Below are positions 10,156-19,913 of a stretch of DNA of 64,000 bases, piece by piece. A program made the translations under genes and the position numbers. How positions within the stretch are numbered: the stretch's first letter is position 1; every line of letters starts with the position of its first letter. This DNA comes from CAYTAU01 sp964442075 (GTDB taxonomy: Bacteria; Bacteroidota; Bacteroidia; Bacteroidales; CAYTAU01). The notes under the pieces are model-generated. The model worked only from the letters and a program-made list of their open reading frames with translations. It had not been told where the DNA came from and did not search any database. The stretch is taken from positions 18,450-82,449 of the forward strand of contig CAYTWH010000013.1 of the NCBI GenBank assembly GCA_964442075.1. The letters run 5' to 3'.

Positions 10156-11368
10156 TTGAAACATCGTCAAAAAATGATTTTGTTCCTTTATAAGTATCTA
10201 ATTTGCTGACAATATTAGAAATAACTTTTTCAATTGTTAAATCGTTTATAATAGAAGCCTCTATTTCATCAGTTCCAAACTCAATTTTGTTGTCATTTTC
10301 AACCTCAACTAAACCATCGGTATAACATAATAGTTTTGTATGAGACGAAACAGTTAATAAGCCTTCTTTAATTGTAGGTATTTCTTTAAACATACCAAGC
10401 CCTATACATCCTTTCTTTAAAAATGACATTTTCTTTTCAACTGTTTTATATAGTATCGGATGATTATGTCCTGCATTTATATATTTGAGTTTCTTTGTTT
10501 TAATGTTATACTTAGCAATAAATAGTGTAATGAATTTGTCTCCTTTTGTTGTTGTCATTACAATATTATTTAATTTTTTCACCAATTGCTTAATTGATAT
10601 TTTATCTGTGAACAATGCTCTTAAACTTGCCTGAAAATTTGACATTAATAGCGCAGCAGAAATTCCTTTTCCAGAAACATCGGCAATGCAAAAACCAACT
10701 TCATTATCATTCAAATAAATAAAGTCATAATAATCACCTCCAACCTCAAAATGTGGATCATAATGTGTTGCTACATGTATTTTATCATTTGAGGGTAATG
10801 ATTCTGTTGTAGGAATCAACATTGCCTGCATTTTTGAAGCCAATTCAAGTTCTTTTTTCATAGCCTCCTGACGTAAATTATCAGTAAATAGCCTTTTATT
10901 TTCAATTGCTACAATAATTACATTTGTTAGGGTTTGTACAAAGTGTAAGTGTTTGATGGTTGGACTAATGCCTGTTCTTTCTTCTTCAATATCTCCAATT
11001 AGAACATAGGCTAAAGGTATTTTTTTATGATATACAGGTATAACGACATCATATTGTTCTAAATATCTTGGCTTTGATGTTGCAGCTAAATTTGAAATAT
11101 CAGTATAGCTCAAAAGATCCGTTTTAACGTTAATTCTTTTAGTGATATCGCTACTATCAATTCCAGAAGCTAGAATTCTTTGCCATTTTTGATTAAAACT
11201 GAAAACTACAACTTTCCCAATATTTAATTCGTTTCGTAAAATATTCTCATATCTGTCAATTAAGCCTTCTGTGGAAACATTGTCGTTTATTGCCTGAGTA
11301 ATATCAAGCAATGTGTTCAATTTATAATTTGACAATTTAAGTCTTCGTAATGAAGCTTTACCTTTCAT
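10133..11368 (-). CDS. GAF domain PP2C-type (SpoIIE/RsbU) serine phosphatase
   Basis: The 411-residue cytoplasmic protein has an N-terminal GAF-like domain (about residues 15-170) and a C-terminal SpoIIE/PP2C domain (about 190-405). The metal-binding signatures are visible: FEVGGDYYDF, FCIADVSGKGISAALLMS and, near the end, CYTDGLVE. Enzymes of this type dephosphorylate anti-sigma-factor antagonists in partner-switching cascades. No kinase or STAS partner is adjacent. The start overlaps the end of lpxD by 11 bases, so the two are co-transcribed and probably translationally coupled, although no functional link is evident. Confidence 0.88.
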   Translation of the reverse strand: MKGKASLRRLKLSNYKLNTLLDITQAINDNVSTEGLIDRYENILRNELNIGKVVVFSFNQKWQRILASGIDSSDITKRINVKTDLLSYTDISNLAATSKPRYLEQYDVVIPVYHKKIPLAYVLIGDIEEERTGISPTIKHLHFVQTLTNVIIVAIENKRLFTDNLRQEAMKKELELASKMQAMLIPTTESLPSNDKIHVATHYDPHFEVGGDYYDFIYLNDNEVGFCIADVSGKGISAALLMSNFQASLRALFTDKISIKQLVKKLNNIVMTTTKGDKFITLFIAKYNIKTKKLKYINAGHNHPILYKTVEKKMSFLKKGCIGLGMFKEIPTIKEGLLTVSSHTKLLCYTDGLVEVENDNKIEFGTDEIEASIINDLTIEKVISNIVSKLDTYKGTKSFFDDVSIIGLEFF

Positions 11369-12302
11369 GTTTTTCAGATAAAAGTTTTATAATATCGGGT
11401 ATTCTTTTAATATAAGCCAATTCTTTCATTTTCTCCCTAGCTTCTTTAACAGGAGAACCAAAATAAACTTTACCTCCTTCTAAAGATTTAGGTATTCCTG
11501 ATTGTCCAAGCACAACAGCGCCTTTTCCAATTGTTAAATCTTTTTGCACACCAACCTGCCCCCATAAAATCACATCATCTTCTACAATTACACAGCCGGA
11601 AATTCCAACTTGTGAGGTAAACAAACAATTTTTACCTATAACAGTATCATGTCCAATCTGAATTAGGTTGTCTAATTTTGTACCAAACCCGATAACTGTA
11701 TCGCTTGAAACTCCTTTGTCAATTGTACAATTTGCTCCAATTTCAACATTATCTTTAATTACAACTCTCCCACAAGATAATAATTTTCTATAAGCTTCCT
11801 GTTTTTTTTGAAAATAAAAAGCATCACCACCAATAACAGTATTAGATTGAATTATTACATTGTTCCCAATAATACTGTTATCATAAATGCTAACATTAGC
11901 ATGTATTATACAATTATTGCCAATTTTCACATTATTTCCGATAAAAACATTTGGTTGAATTATTGTTCCTTGACCAATTGTAGCAGATTTACTAATACTG
12001 TCTTGAGATATTTTAAAAGCAAAAAATTTCTCTACTATTATATTATAATCTCTAAATGGGTCACTGGAAAATATCAGGGATTTGTTATACGAATTTTCAA
12101 CTTTTTTATTTATTAGAACTACAGATGCTTTTGATCGTAATGATTTTTCATAATATTTAGGGTGGTCAACAAATGTAATATCACCTTGTTCTACGTTATG
12201 AATTTCATTTATTCCTGTTATTAAATAATTTGCATCTCCCTCATAATCTGCACCAATAAGTTCTGCTATTTCTTTTAATGTTTTCGGTTTATCAAATTTC
12301 AT
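11358..12302 (-). CDS. lpxD: UDP-3-O-acylglucosamine N-acyltransferase
   Basis: The 314-residue enzyme adds the N-linked 3-hydroxyacyl chain in lipid A synthesis. It has the N-terminal LpxD uridine-binding domain (to about residue 100), then left-handed beta-helix hexapeptide repeats (about 105-270), and the catalytic His in IQIGHDTVIG, residue 218. The C-terminus is short. It lies nine bases after efp on the same strand and overlaps the phosphatase gene downstream. The length is slightly below the usual 340 or so residues, as in the second LpxD-like protein some Bacteroidota carry, so it could be a paralogue rather than the main LpxD. Confidence 0.88.
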   Translation of the reverse strand: MKFDKPKTLKEIAELIGADYEGDANYLITGINEIHNVEQGDITFVDHPKYYEKSLRSKASVVLINKKVENSYNKSLIFSSDPFRDYNIIVEKFFAFKISQDSISKSATIGQGTIIQPNVFIGNNVKIGNNCIIHANVSIYDNSIIGNNVIIQSNTVIGGDAFYFQKKQEAYRKLLSCGRVVIKDNVEIGANCTIDKGVSSDTVIGFGTKLDNLIQIGHDTVIGKNCLFTSQVGISGCVIVEDDVILWGQVGVQKDLTIGKGAVVLGQSGIPKSLEGGKVYFGSPVKEAREKMKELAYIKRIPDIIKLLSEKHER

Positions 12303-12311
12303 ATTTATATT

Positions 12312-12881
12312 TTATTTTTTAACCCTTTCAGAATAGGAAACAGTTCTTGTATCAACTTTAATTAAGTCACCCTCGTTTATAAACAATGGAACATTTATCT
12401 CCAATCCTGTATCTAGTTTTGCAGGCTTAGTTGCGGTTGAAGAAGACGTGTCCCCCTTTACGCCTGGCTCTGAATATGTTACTTCCATAATAACAAAAGG
12501 AGGAAGTTCACAAGTTAAGGGCATTTCATTTTCTGCATGAAAAACAACTTCTACTATCATCCCTTCTTTAAGCAGTAGAGGATTATCAATCATGTTTTTT
12601 TCAATTGTAATTTGCTCAAAAGTTTCATTGTGCATAAATACAAATCCCATATCATCAGAATAAATGTATTGATATTGTCTTCTTTCAATTCTAACAGTAT
12701 CAATTTTAACTCCTGCCGTAAAAGTATTTTCAATTACTTTTCCTGTTTCTATATTTTTAAGTTTTGTTCTTACAAATGCAGGACCTTTCCCAGGCTTAAC
12801 ATGCTGAAATTGAACAATGGAAAACAATTTCCCATTGAATTCTATGCATAAACCATTTTTAAAATCAGATGTTGATGCCAT
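12312..12881 (-). CDS. efp: Translation elongation factor P
   Basis: The 189-residue three-domain protein relieves ribosome stalling at polyproline stretches. The KOW-like N-terminal domain carries the loop PGKGPAFVR with Lys32 at its tip, the position post-translationally modified in many bacteria. The C-terminal OB domain holds the EF-P signature (TGLEINVPLFINEGDLIKVDT). Length is normal. It has its own promoter just upstream and reads into lpxD. Confidence 0.97.
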   Translation of the reverse strand: MASTSDFKNGLCIEFNGKLFSIVQFQHVKPGKGPAFVRTKLKNIETGKVIENTFTAGVKIDTVRIERRQYQYIYSDDMGFVFMHNETFEQITIEKNMIDNPLLLKEGMIVEVVFHAENEMPLTCELPPFVIMEVTYSEPGVKGDTSSSTATKPAKLDTGLEINVPLFINEGDLIKVDTRTVSYSERVKK

Positions 12882-12930
12882 AAATTTTTTCTAAATAAAT
12901 TTTATAATAATATTAACTTTTTGAACATTA

Positions 12931-12962
12931 CAAAAATATAATTATTTTCAGCAGTTTCTCAA
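12931..12962 (-). promoter_or_regulatory. Putative efp promoter
   Basis: On the minus strand, TTG (12962-12960), a 21-base spacer and TATTTTTG (12938-12931) fit the Bacteroidota promoter. The predicted start lies about 45 bases before the efp ATG, in the 104-base gap after hisS. Confidence 0.5.
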
Positions 12963-12985
12963 TATTTTGACAAAACTTCAATAAT

Positions 12986-14350
12986 TTAAAGTAATAATTT
13001 ATTTATTAAGTTCAAAATTTCCAATTTTTCCTGTTTTCCTGTCTTCATATCTTTTAAGGTAATGCTACCATCTATCAATTCATTCTCACCAATTAAAGCA
13101 ACAAATGGAATGTTTTTATTATTAGCATAATTCATTTGTTTTTTAATTTTTGAATTATCAGGATAAATTTCTGTATTTATTCCGGATTTTCTTATTTGGC
13201 TAATTAAAGACAAGCAATGTTTTTCCTCTTTCTCTCCAAAATTTATAAATAAGAGTTTTGTTGTATTTTGTTTATCTTTTGGAAATTTATCTAATTGTTT
13301 TAACACGTCATAAATTCTATCTGCACCAAAAGAAATCCCAACCCCCGAAATATCTTTTAATCCAAAAATTCCTGTTAAATCATCGTACCTTCCTCCTCCG
13401 CAAACACTTCCTATATTAACATCTTTTGCCTGAACTTCAAAAATAGAGCCTGTATAATAATTCAATCCACGAGCTAATGTTAAATCAAATTCTAAACTGT
13501 TTTTAATTGTAATATCTTTAAAATAAGCCAAAATTGATTCCATTTCTGAAATACCCTGCAATCCTATTTCGGAAGTTTTTAAAATATTTTTTAATTGCTT
13601 AAGTTTTTCAAAATTATTACCTGATAAATTTAGAATTGGTTGTAAATTTTTAATTGCCTGTTTAGTTAATCCTTTTGCCGTTAATTCTTCATTAACTTTA
13701 TCTATCCCAATTTTATTAATTTTATCAATAGCAACAGTAATTGCAATTATCTTGTCAATTTCTCCTATTATTTCAGCAATACCTGTTAATATTTTTCTGT
13801 TATTTATTTTAATTATTGAATTTATCTGCAAACTATTAAAAACATCATCAATAATCTGAATAAGTTCTACTTCATTTAATAATGAATTACTTCCTACAAC
13901 ATCAACATCACATTGAAAAAATTCTCTATACCTTCCTTTTTGAGGTTTATCTGCTCGCCAAACAGGTTGAATTTGATATCTTTTAAACGGAAAAATTATA
14001 TCATTTCTATGCTGAACAACGTAGCGGGCAAAAGGAACAGTCAAATCATATCGAAGTCCTTTTTCAGATATTTGATTTGAAATTTTAATTGAGGCTTTTT
14101 CCTCAATTAATTCTTTGTCAAGTTTAGATAAAAAATTGCCTGAATTTAAAATTTTGAATATTAATCTATCTCCTTCATCTCCATATTTTCCCATCAAAGT
14201 TGATAAATTTTCCATTGCAGGAGTTTCAATTTGTGAAAAACCATATTTAAGAAAAATATTCTTAATTGTATCAAAAATATAATTTCTTTTCACCATTTCT
14301 ATTGGAGAAAAATCACGTGTGCCTTTTGGGATAGACGGTTTTTGGATCAT
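12986..14350 (-). CDS. hisS: Histidine--tRNA ligase
   Basis: This 454-residue class II synthetase charges tRNA-His. Motif 1 region (KPSIPKGTRDFSP), motif 2 (RYREFFQCDVDVVG), the histidine-binding loop LARGLNYYTGSIFEV and the motif 3 glycine stretch GVGISFGADRI are all present. A C-terminal anticodon-binding domain begins near residue 365. It follows the ankyrin gene by 21 bases, so it may be read from the same transcript. The cognate tRNA-His in this window has an odd acceptor stem. Confidence 0.97.
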   Translation of the reverse strand: MIQKPSIPKGTRDFSPIEMVKRNYIFDTIKNIFLKYGFSQIETPAMENLSTLMGKYGDEGDRLIFKILNSGNFLSKLDKELIEEKASIKISNQISEKGLRYDLTVPFARYVVQHRNDIIFPFKRYQIQPVWRADKPQKGRYREFFQCDVDVVGSNSLLNEVELIQIIDDVFNSLQINSIIKINNRKILTGIAEIIGEIDKIIAITVAIDKINKIGIDKVNEELTAKGLTKQAIKNLQPILNLSGNNFEKLKQLKNILKTSEIGLQGISEMESILAYFKDITIKNSLEFDLTLARGLNYYTGSIFEVQAKDVNIGSVCGGGRYDDLTGIFGLKDISGVGISFGADRIYDVLKQLDKFPKDKQNTTKLLFINFGEKEEKHCLSLISQIRKSGINTEIYPDNSKIKKQMNYANNKNIPFVALIGENELIDGSITLKDMKTGKQEKLEILNLINKLLL

Positions 14351-14371
14351 TTTTAAAAATTAATAAACAAT

Positions 14372-14935
14372 TTAAGATTCCATTAATTCTTTACCTGTTT
14401 TAGCTCCAACAGTTTTTAAATATTGCTTAACTTTAGGATCTATTGTAGTGTCAAGAACTGTACGAGAACTAACGTTTTTTGAATTTACGTTTGCTCCTTT
14501 ATCAACTAAATACTTAACCGTTTTTAAATCTCCACCTTTAGCAGCCCAAGCAAGTGCTGACATTCCTGTAATATCAGGGATATTAACATCTGCTCCATTT
14601 CTAATTAAATAGTCTGCAATGTTATAATAATTTTTATTTAAAGAAACCTGCAAAGGTGTTGAACCAACATTTACAGTTTGATCTATATCTGCACCATGTT
14701 CGACAAGATATTTTACAATATTTCCATGCCCGTACTTACAAGCGTATGCAAGAGCAGACCATCTTGATCTGTTTTTTGCATTAATATCTGTTCCTTTTTT
14801 AATCATACTTACAACTTTGCTGTATTCTCCTTTTGCAGCAGCGGTTATCATTTTTTCTTCATTTTTATCATCTTGTGCAATGACTGATAAAACAAAAACA
14901 AAAATTAATGTACTTATAAAAAATATTTTTTTCAT
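14372..14935 (-). CDS. Secreted ankyrin-repeat protein
   Basis: The 187-residue protein has a signal peptide (residues 1-20, ending VIAQ) and then about four ankyrin repeats: SRWSALAYACKYGHGNIVKYL, GSTPLQVSLNKNYYNIADYL, GMSALAWAAKGGDLKTVKYL and a final partial one. Ankyrin repeats bind proteins; the partner is not predictable. The protein is probably periplasmic or outer-membrane associated. It sits with two other small secreted proteins directly upstream of hisS on one strand. Confidence 0.85.
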   Translation of the reverse strand: MKKIFFISTLIFVFVLSVIAQDDKNEEKMITAAAKGEYSKVVSMIKKGTDINAKNRSRWSALAYACKYGHGNIVKYLVEHGADIDQTVNVGSTPLQVSLNKNYYNIADYLIRNGADVNIPDITGMSALAWAAKGGDLKTVKYLVDKGANVNSKNVSSRTVLDTTIDPKVKQYLKTVGAKTGKELMES

Positions 14936-14965
14936 ACTTATATGTATTTGAATATTACTAACTAT

Positions 14966-15805
14966 CTATAATTTTTTAAAATCATTTAATAAAAATCCAT
15001 CTTGTTTTTTATCACTTATCATATGGTAATTAAAATAATATAGCTTTGCATCGCTAGCTCCAATTAAAATTTTAAAACAGCGAGCTTTTCTTTTTGTTCC
15101 TTCGGGTCCAACCTTATGCAAAAAAACAACATCTTTGTTATCATTTGTAATAGCTTCTTGAACTTCATCACGAGTAACAAATTTGAATTTATATGGATAA
15201 ACTGCTTTTACTTTGGCATCTGCATTTATCTCTTTTGTCATTTCATCCTTAACCAAATACAGGGTTTTGTCTTTTACACTAGAAATATTTTTATTATAAT
15301 GTTTTATAATATTCTTTGAATTCAAGTCAGGATTCTTACTTGTTAAAAGCACATGATTCTGCATAAAATTTATTAGTGTTCCAATTTTATATACATAACT
15401 TTCTTCATCAACACCAAAATAGCACAATGGAACTGCACAAATTTGAGGCATATCACTTAAAGTTCTGTATTTCCCTCCTAGTGAAAGACATAAAAACTCA
15501 TACTGTGCTTGAGTTTTATCTTTTTCATAATATACTTTATCAATAGTAAGAAATGAATATGCAGGATCTTTTCTTTTTTTCTCAAATTCAGAAATATCAA
15601 TAATTTCAAATTCAGTAAGTTTCCAACTTTTCTTTACAGCATCTTTAATTTCAAAATTATATTCTGACAATGGATTATTATCAACTACTACTAAAGTTTT
15701 TGTTTTTAAAAACTGTTTAATTTCTTCTTGAGTTGCGACTTCTTTTTGAGAAAACGCAAAATTAGTTACAAATACTAATAAAATAATAAAGGTTACATTT
15801 TTCAT
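14966..15805 (-). CDS. Secreted protein of unknown function
   Basis: I do not recognise this 279-residue protein. It has a clear signal peptide (MKNVTFIILLVFVTNFAFSQ) and no further membrane segment, so it is periplasmic or outer-membrane bound. The mature part mixes alpha and beta predictions, contains FEIIDISEFEKKRKDPAYSF and EFLCLSLGGKYRTLSDMPQ, and has a few Cys residues (near 118 and 123). It lies two bases after the 221-residue secreted gene and 30 bases before the ankyrin gene, so the three form an operon. Confidence 0.75.
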   Translation of the reverse strand: MKNVTFIILLVFVTNFAFSQKEVATQEEIKQFLKTKTLVVVDNNPLSEYNFEIKDAVKKSWKLTEFEIIDISEFEKKRKDPAYSFLTIDKVYYEKDKTQAQYEFLCLSLGGKYRTLSDMPQICAVPLCYFGVDEESYVYKIGTLINFMQNHVLLTSKNPDLNSKNIIKHYNKNISSVKDKTLYLVKDEMTKEINADAKVKAVYPYKFKFVTRDEVQEAITNDNKDVVFLHKVGPEGTKRKARCFKILIGASDAKLYYFNYHMISDKKQDGFLLNDFKKL

Positions 15806-15807
15806 AA

Positions 15808-16473
15808 TTATTGATATTTAAATAAATACAGAGGATTATTATCATTAAATTTTCTAATATAAAAAAACAACATTTTTTTCTTTTTTCGCTTTTTTAATTG
15901 ATTAAATTCATCATATAATTCAATATCCCTCATCAAGAACACCTCAACGCCCTGGATATCATGGCGATATATTTTTCCCGAACTGAAATCAAGCAAATAC
16001 TGTCTCATTTCTCGTGTTTCGTATGTAGAATTAATTGGAGAATAATAACGATTATAATGAAAAGGGTCAGACATTCTTTCTCTAAGAACCGTTACATCTG
16101 CAATAAAATGTGATATATTTCCTACAACAGGTATCCTGTTAAATTCCCTATTGTAGTTTATATACAAAGTTCCACTTCTAGAATAGCCCCATAATTTTTT
16201 TGTTTCAACTTCTTGTTTTATTCCAAAATCATCAAAAAAGTAAATTTTTTCTTTTTCAACTAGTTCTTTGAAAAAATTGAATGAATTGTGATCAATATCA
16301 GACAAAATTCTTGAAATATTTACAGGTTTATTTAATTTCACTTGCTCAAAAGATATAAATATTCCTTCTTTAAATTCATAATCGGGAGTATATTTAATTT
16401 TACCAATATTATCTGTTTGAGCATATGAATTTAAAAAAAATAAACTAATTAATATTATAAAGAAGCATTTCAT
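15808..16473 (-). CDS. Secreted protein of unknown function
   Basis: This 221-residue protein, not recognised, starts with a signal peptide (residues 1-18, ending NSYAQ). The mature part is rich in beta-strand and aromatic residues (REFNRIPVVGNISHF, DPFHYNRYYSPI) and ends with a basic stretch, KKRKKKK. It is the first gene of a three-gene secreted set that runs into hisS. Confidence 0.7.
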   Translation of the reverse strand: MKCFFIILISLFFLNSYAQTDNIGKIKYTPDYEFKEGIFISFEQVKLNKPVNISRILSDIDHNSFNFFKELVEKEKIYFFDDFGIKQEVETKKLWGYSRSGTLYINYNREFNRIPVVGNISHFIADVTVLRERMSDPFHYNRYYSPINSTYETREMRQYLLDFSSGKIYRHDIQGVEVFLMRDIELYDEFNQLKKRKKKKMLFFYIRKFNDNNPLYLFKYQ

Positions 16474-16525
16474 AGTTTAATATTTTGACAGCTCAATATC
16501 AATAAGTAATTGTTGTAGTATAACT

Positions 16526-19500
16526 TTATAACCTGATACCAATAACTAAAATATCATCAACTTGTTCTAATTCTCCTTTCCAATTTTCAATATTTTCATC
16601 AAGAAATTTTTTCTGCTTACCCATTGACAACTTATTAATCGTCAGCAACAAGTGTCTATACCTTCTGAATTTGAATTTTTTTCCAATTGGTCCTCCAAAT
16701 TGATCAGTATAGCCATCAGAAAATAAATAAATCATATCATCATCTTTATATGAAAATATATGATTTTCAAATTTTTGTTCATCAGTACCCAAATAAACTG
16801 TTCCTATAGCAAATCTATTTCCTTTTATTTGAATAATTTTGTTATTTCTAACAATATAAAGCGGGTTCATTGCCCCTGCATATTCAATTTGTCTTTGATT
16901 TTTATCTATTATACATAATGAAACATCCATGCCATCTTTTACTTCTTGTTCGTTTACATTTTTAGAAAATGTTTCGGATACTCCAATATTTAGTTGATTC
17001 AAAATTTGAGCTGGATCTTCAACACCTTGTTCTTTAGTAATATTTCGTAACAAATCAAATCCAATTATTGACATAAATGCTCCAGGAACACCATGTCCTG
17101 TGCAATCGACAACTGCAACAAAAATTTTATTATTTTTTTCTACAATCCAATAGAAATCGCCCGAAACAATATCTTTTGGTTTATAAAAAACAAATGATTG
17201 TGGTAAAAGCTTTTTAAACAAAAACTCTGATGGCATCATTGCTTCCTGAATACGTTTTGCGTAGTTTATACTATCTGTTATACTCTTATTTTTAACTGTT
17301 AATTCTTCTTTTTGTCTGGCGATTTCAAGTGCAGCCATTTGCTTTGATCTAAGTGTTTGATTTGCACTTTTAAGTTTTTTTGTTCTTAATCTAATAATAT
17401 TGTAAACAAATAAAACCAATAATACTAAATAAGCAAGATACGCCCAGGTTGTTTGCCAGTATGGTGGATGAACTGTTATTTTCAAAGATACTCCTTCTTC
17501 ATTCCAAATCATATCATTATTAGAGCCAATAACAGTTAAAACATAATCACCTGCAGGTAAATTTGAAAAAGTTTGAAAATTTTGATTTTCTAAATCTGTC
17601 CAATCATCACTTAGACCTTCCATTTTATATTTATATCTGTTCTTTTGTGGATTTGTAAATTCTAAAGCAGCAAAGTATATAGTAATAGTATGATCATTAT
17701 GAAATAATTCAATTTCTTCAACATTATCTAAAGGTTTTGTAAATATACCATCATTATTGTTTTTAGTATATTCTAAAAATACCATTTTAGGTATGTATGG
17801 GTTTTCAAATAACGAATCTGGATAAAAAGAGTTTAAACCTTTGGGACCACCAAAATATATTTCACCGCTTTTGCTTTTATAAATTGAACCAAAATTTAAT
17901 TCCAAACTTCCTAAACCATCAGCTTTATCATAAGATTTAAATGTATTTGTTTTTCTATCGAACATTGCAAAACCATACCCTGTACTCATCCATAAGTTTT
18001 TATTATTATCTTCAATAATATTATATATTAAATCACTTGGCAAGCCATCATTTTTAGTATAAATTGTAAAAGATGTATCTTTTTTATTAAATTTATTTAA
18101 TCCACTTCCTGTTGCAATCCACAATAACCCATCAGAATCTTCAAAAACATCAAAAACTCTGTTATTACTGATTGTATTTGGGTTTCTAACATCTCCCTGA
18201 TATCTCATGAAAACTCCTGTTACGGGATTATATCGATTCATGCCATTGGCAACTGTACCAATCCATATAAATCCCTCTTTATCTTCAAGAACCGCATAGA
18301 CATGATTATTTGATAAACTTTCTTCATTTCCTGTTTCATGAGCATAAGCTTTAACAGATTTTGTTTCAAAATTTATATTATATAATCGATCTTCTGTTCC
18401 TACCCATATATTATTATATTTGTCTTCAATTATATCATTTATACGGATATTATCAAAAACTTCATCTCCACTTAAAATATTATTGTCTTTGAAAAGACTT
18501 TTAAGTGTTGTAAATTCATCTGTTTTTTTATTATAAATATTAATCCCATTTCGTGTACCAATCCAAATGTATCCACGACTATCTTTTAAAATAACATGAA
18601 CAAAATTATTTGTTAATTTTCTTTTTCCTTTCGATTTTGAAGTTATTAGTTCAATTTTCTCCGTTTTTTTATTATATAAATTTAATCCTCCTCCCCAAGT
18701 TCCAATCCATAAAATACTATCCTCTTCATATATTGCAGCCATATCATTATAGTTCAATCCAAAATTATGTTGTGTAAATAAATTGAACTTTTTACTTTTA
18801 AGATCTATTTTGTTAATTGCCCCACCGTATGTTCCAACCCATAAAATATGAGAATTATCTTCAATAATAGATAATATAAGGGGGTGGCTAATTGAATTGG
18901 GGTCGTTAACTTTTGGCATAAATATTCTAAATTCATCTGTTTTAGGGTCAAACATATTAAGTCCACCACCAAAAGTACCAATCCATAAACGACCTAAACA
19001 ATCTTCACGTATCGCTCTAATGTCATTGCTGCTCAGGCTGTTATCTGTGCCCATGTCATTATGGAAATAGTTTATAAACTTTCCTGTTTTATAATTGAAT
19101 TTATTTAAACCATTATTTGTGCCTATCCATAAATTCCCTTTTGGGTCTTCATAAATAACATTGATATGATTGTCAGAAATATAACAATCTTTGACAGAAA
19201 ATCTTTTCCATGTTTCATAATCTCTGTCAAACATGAACAAACCATCTTGAGTTCCAATCCATAAATTATCTTGTGAATCTTCAAAAATTGGAAAACTATA
19301 ATTCAGACTGGGTTTTGTAAAATAATCAATATCATGTACAAAACGAGTGAATTTACCAGTTGCTGTATCCAATTTGTTAATTGCATCAATTGTTTTAGCC
19401 CAAATATAACCACGGCTGTCAACCAAAACACCAAAAATCCTATCGCCACTAATTGTTTGAGGGTCTTCAGGGTCGTGAAGATGTCTAATTATATTTCCTG

Positions 19501-19858
19501 TTTTTCTGTCTAATTTGTCCAAACCAGACATTGTTGCAACCCATATATTTCCGGAATTATCTTCAGAAATTCCATACACCCAACTACTTGACAAAGAATT
19601 TGTATCAGATATATTATGCAAATAAACTTTGAATGGTTGACTTGAACTTCCATTATACTTATTTAACCCCCCTTGAGTCCCAAACCAAATAAAACCTTCT
19701 TTATCCTGCAACATACAATTAATGGAACTTTGAGAAAGTCCATCATCCATTGTTAAATATGTAAAACTTATATCAGATTTTTGAGCACTTAAAGTATTGG
19801 AAAACAATATCATTATAAAAGGCAGTACAAATATTGATATGTTTGAATTGTATTTCAT
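16526..19858 (-). CDS. Two-component-regulator-type propeller sensor with SpoIIE phosphatase output
   Basis: This 1110-residue protein has a signal peptide or anchor (1-25), then about 14 regulator-propeller repeats of the form D-[KSN]-x-G-x-[IL]-W-[IV]-G-T (residues about 30-690) that build two periplasmic propellers. Next come a Y_Y_Y immunoglobulin-like domain (about 725-800), one membrane helix (about 808-828), a coiled coil and a cytosolic PP2C/SpoIIE phosphatase domain (about 870-1110: KDIVSGDFYWI, VAVVDCTGHGVPGAFMS, YLFSDGYTDQFGG). It therefore senses outside and dephosphorylates inside, replacing the kinase found in classic hybrid two-component systems. No target gene adjoins it. Confidence 0.9.
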   Translation of the reverse strand: MKYNSNISIFVLPFIMILFSNTLSAQKSDISFTYLTMDDGLSQSSINCMLQDKEGFIWFGTQGGLNKYNGSSSQPFKVYLHNISDTNSLSSSWVYGISEDNSGNIWVATMSGLDKLDRKTGNIIRHLHDPEDPQTISGDRIFGVLVDSRGYIWAKTIDAINKLDTATGKFTRFVHDIDYFTKPSLNYSFPIFEDSQDNLWIGTQDGLFMFDRDYETWKRFSVKDCYISDNHINVIYEDPKGNLWIGTNNGLNKFNYKTGKFINYFHNDMGTDNSLSSNDIRAIREDCLGRLWIGTFGGGLNMFDPKTDEFRIFMPKVNDPNSISHPLILSIIEDNSHILWVGTYGGAINKIDLKSKKFNLFTQHNFGLNYNDMAAIYEEDSILWIGTWGGGLNLYNKKTEKIELITSKSKGKRKLTNNFVHVILKDSRGYIWIGTRNGINIYNKKTDEFTTLKSLFKDNNILSGDEVFDNIRINDIIEDKYNNIWVGTEDRLYNINFETKSVKAYAHETGNEESLSNNHVYAVLEDKEGFIWIGTVANGMNRYNPVTGVFMRYQGDVRNPNTISNNRVFDVFEDSDGLLWIATGSGLNKFNKKDTSFTIYTKNDGLPSDLIYNIIEDNNKNLWMSTGYGFAMFDRKTNTFKSYDKADGLGSLELNFGSIYKSKSGEIYFGGPKGLNSFYPDSLFENPYIPKMVFLEYTKNNNDGIFTKPLDNVEEIELFHNDHTITIYFAALEFTNPQKNRYKYKMEGLSDDWTDLENQNFQTFSNLPAGDYVLTVIGSNNDMIWNEEGVSLKITVHPPYWQTTWAYLAYLVLLVLFVYNIIRLRTKKLKSANQTLRSKQMAALEIARQKEELTVKNKSITDSINYAKRIQEAMMPSEFLFKKLLPQSFVFYKPKDIVSGDFYWIVEKNNKIFVAVVDCTGHGVPGAFMSIIGFDLLRNITKEQGVEDPAQILNQLNIGVSETFSKNVNEQEVKDGMDVSLCIIDKNQRQIEYAGAMNPLYIVRNNKIIQIKGNRFAIGTVYLGTDEQKFENHIFSYKDDDMIYLFSDGYTDQFGGPIGKKFKFRRYRHLLLTINKLSMGKQKKFLDENIENWKGELEQVDDILVIGIRL

Positions 19859-19913
19859 ATTGTTGCTTGCAATTTAATACTTCTTTGCTTTATTACCTAA
19901 AAAATAAATAATT

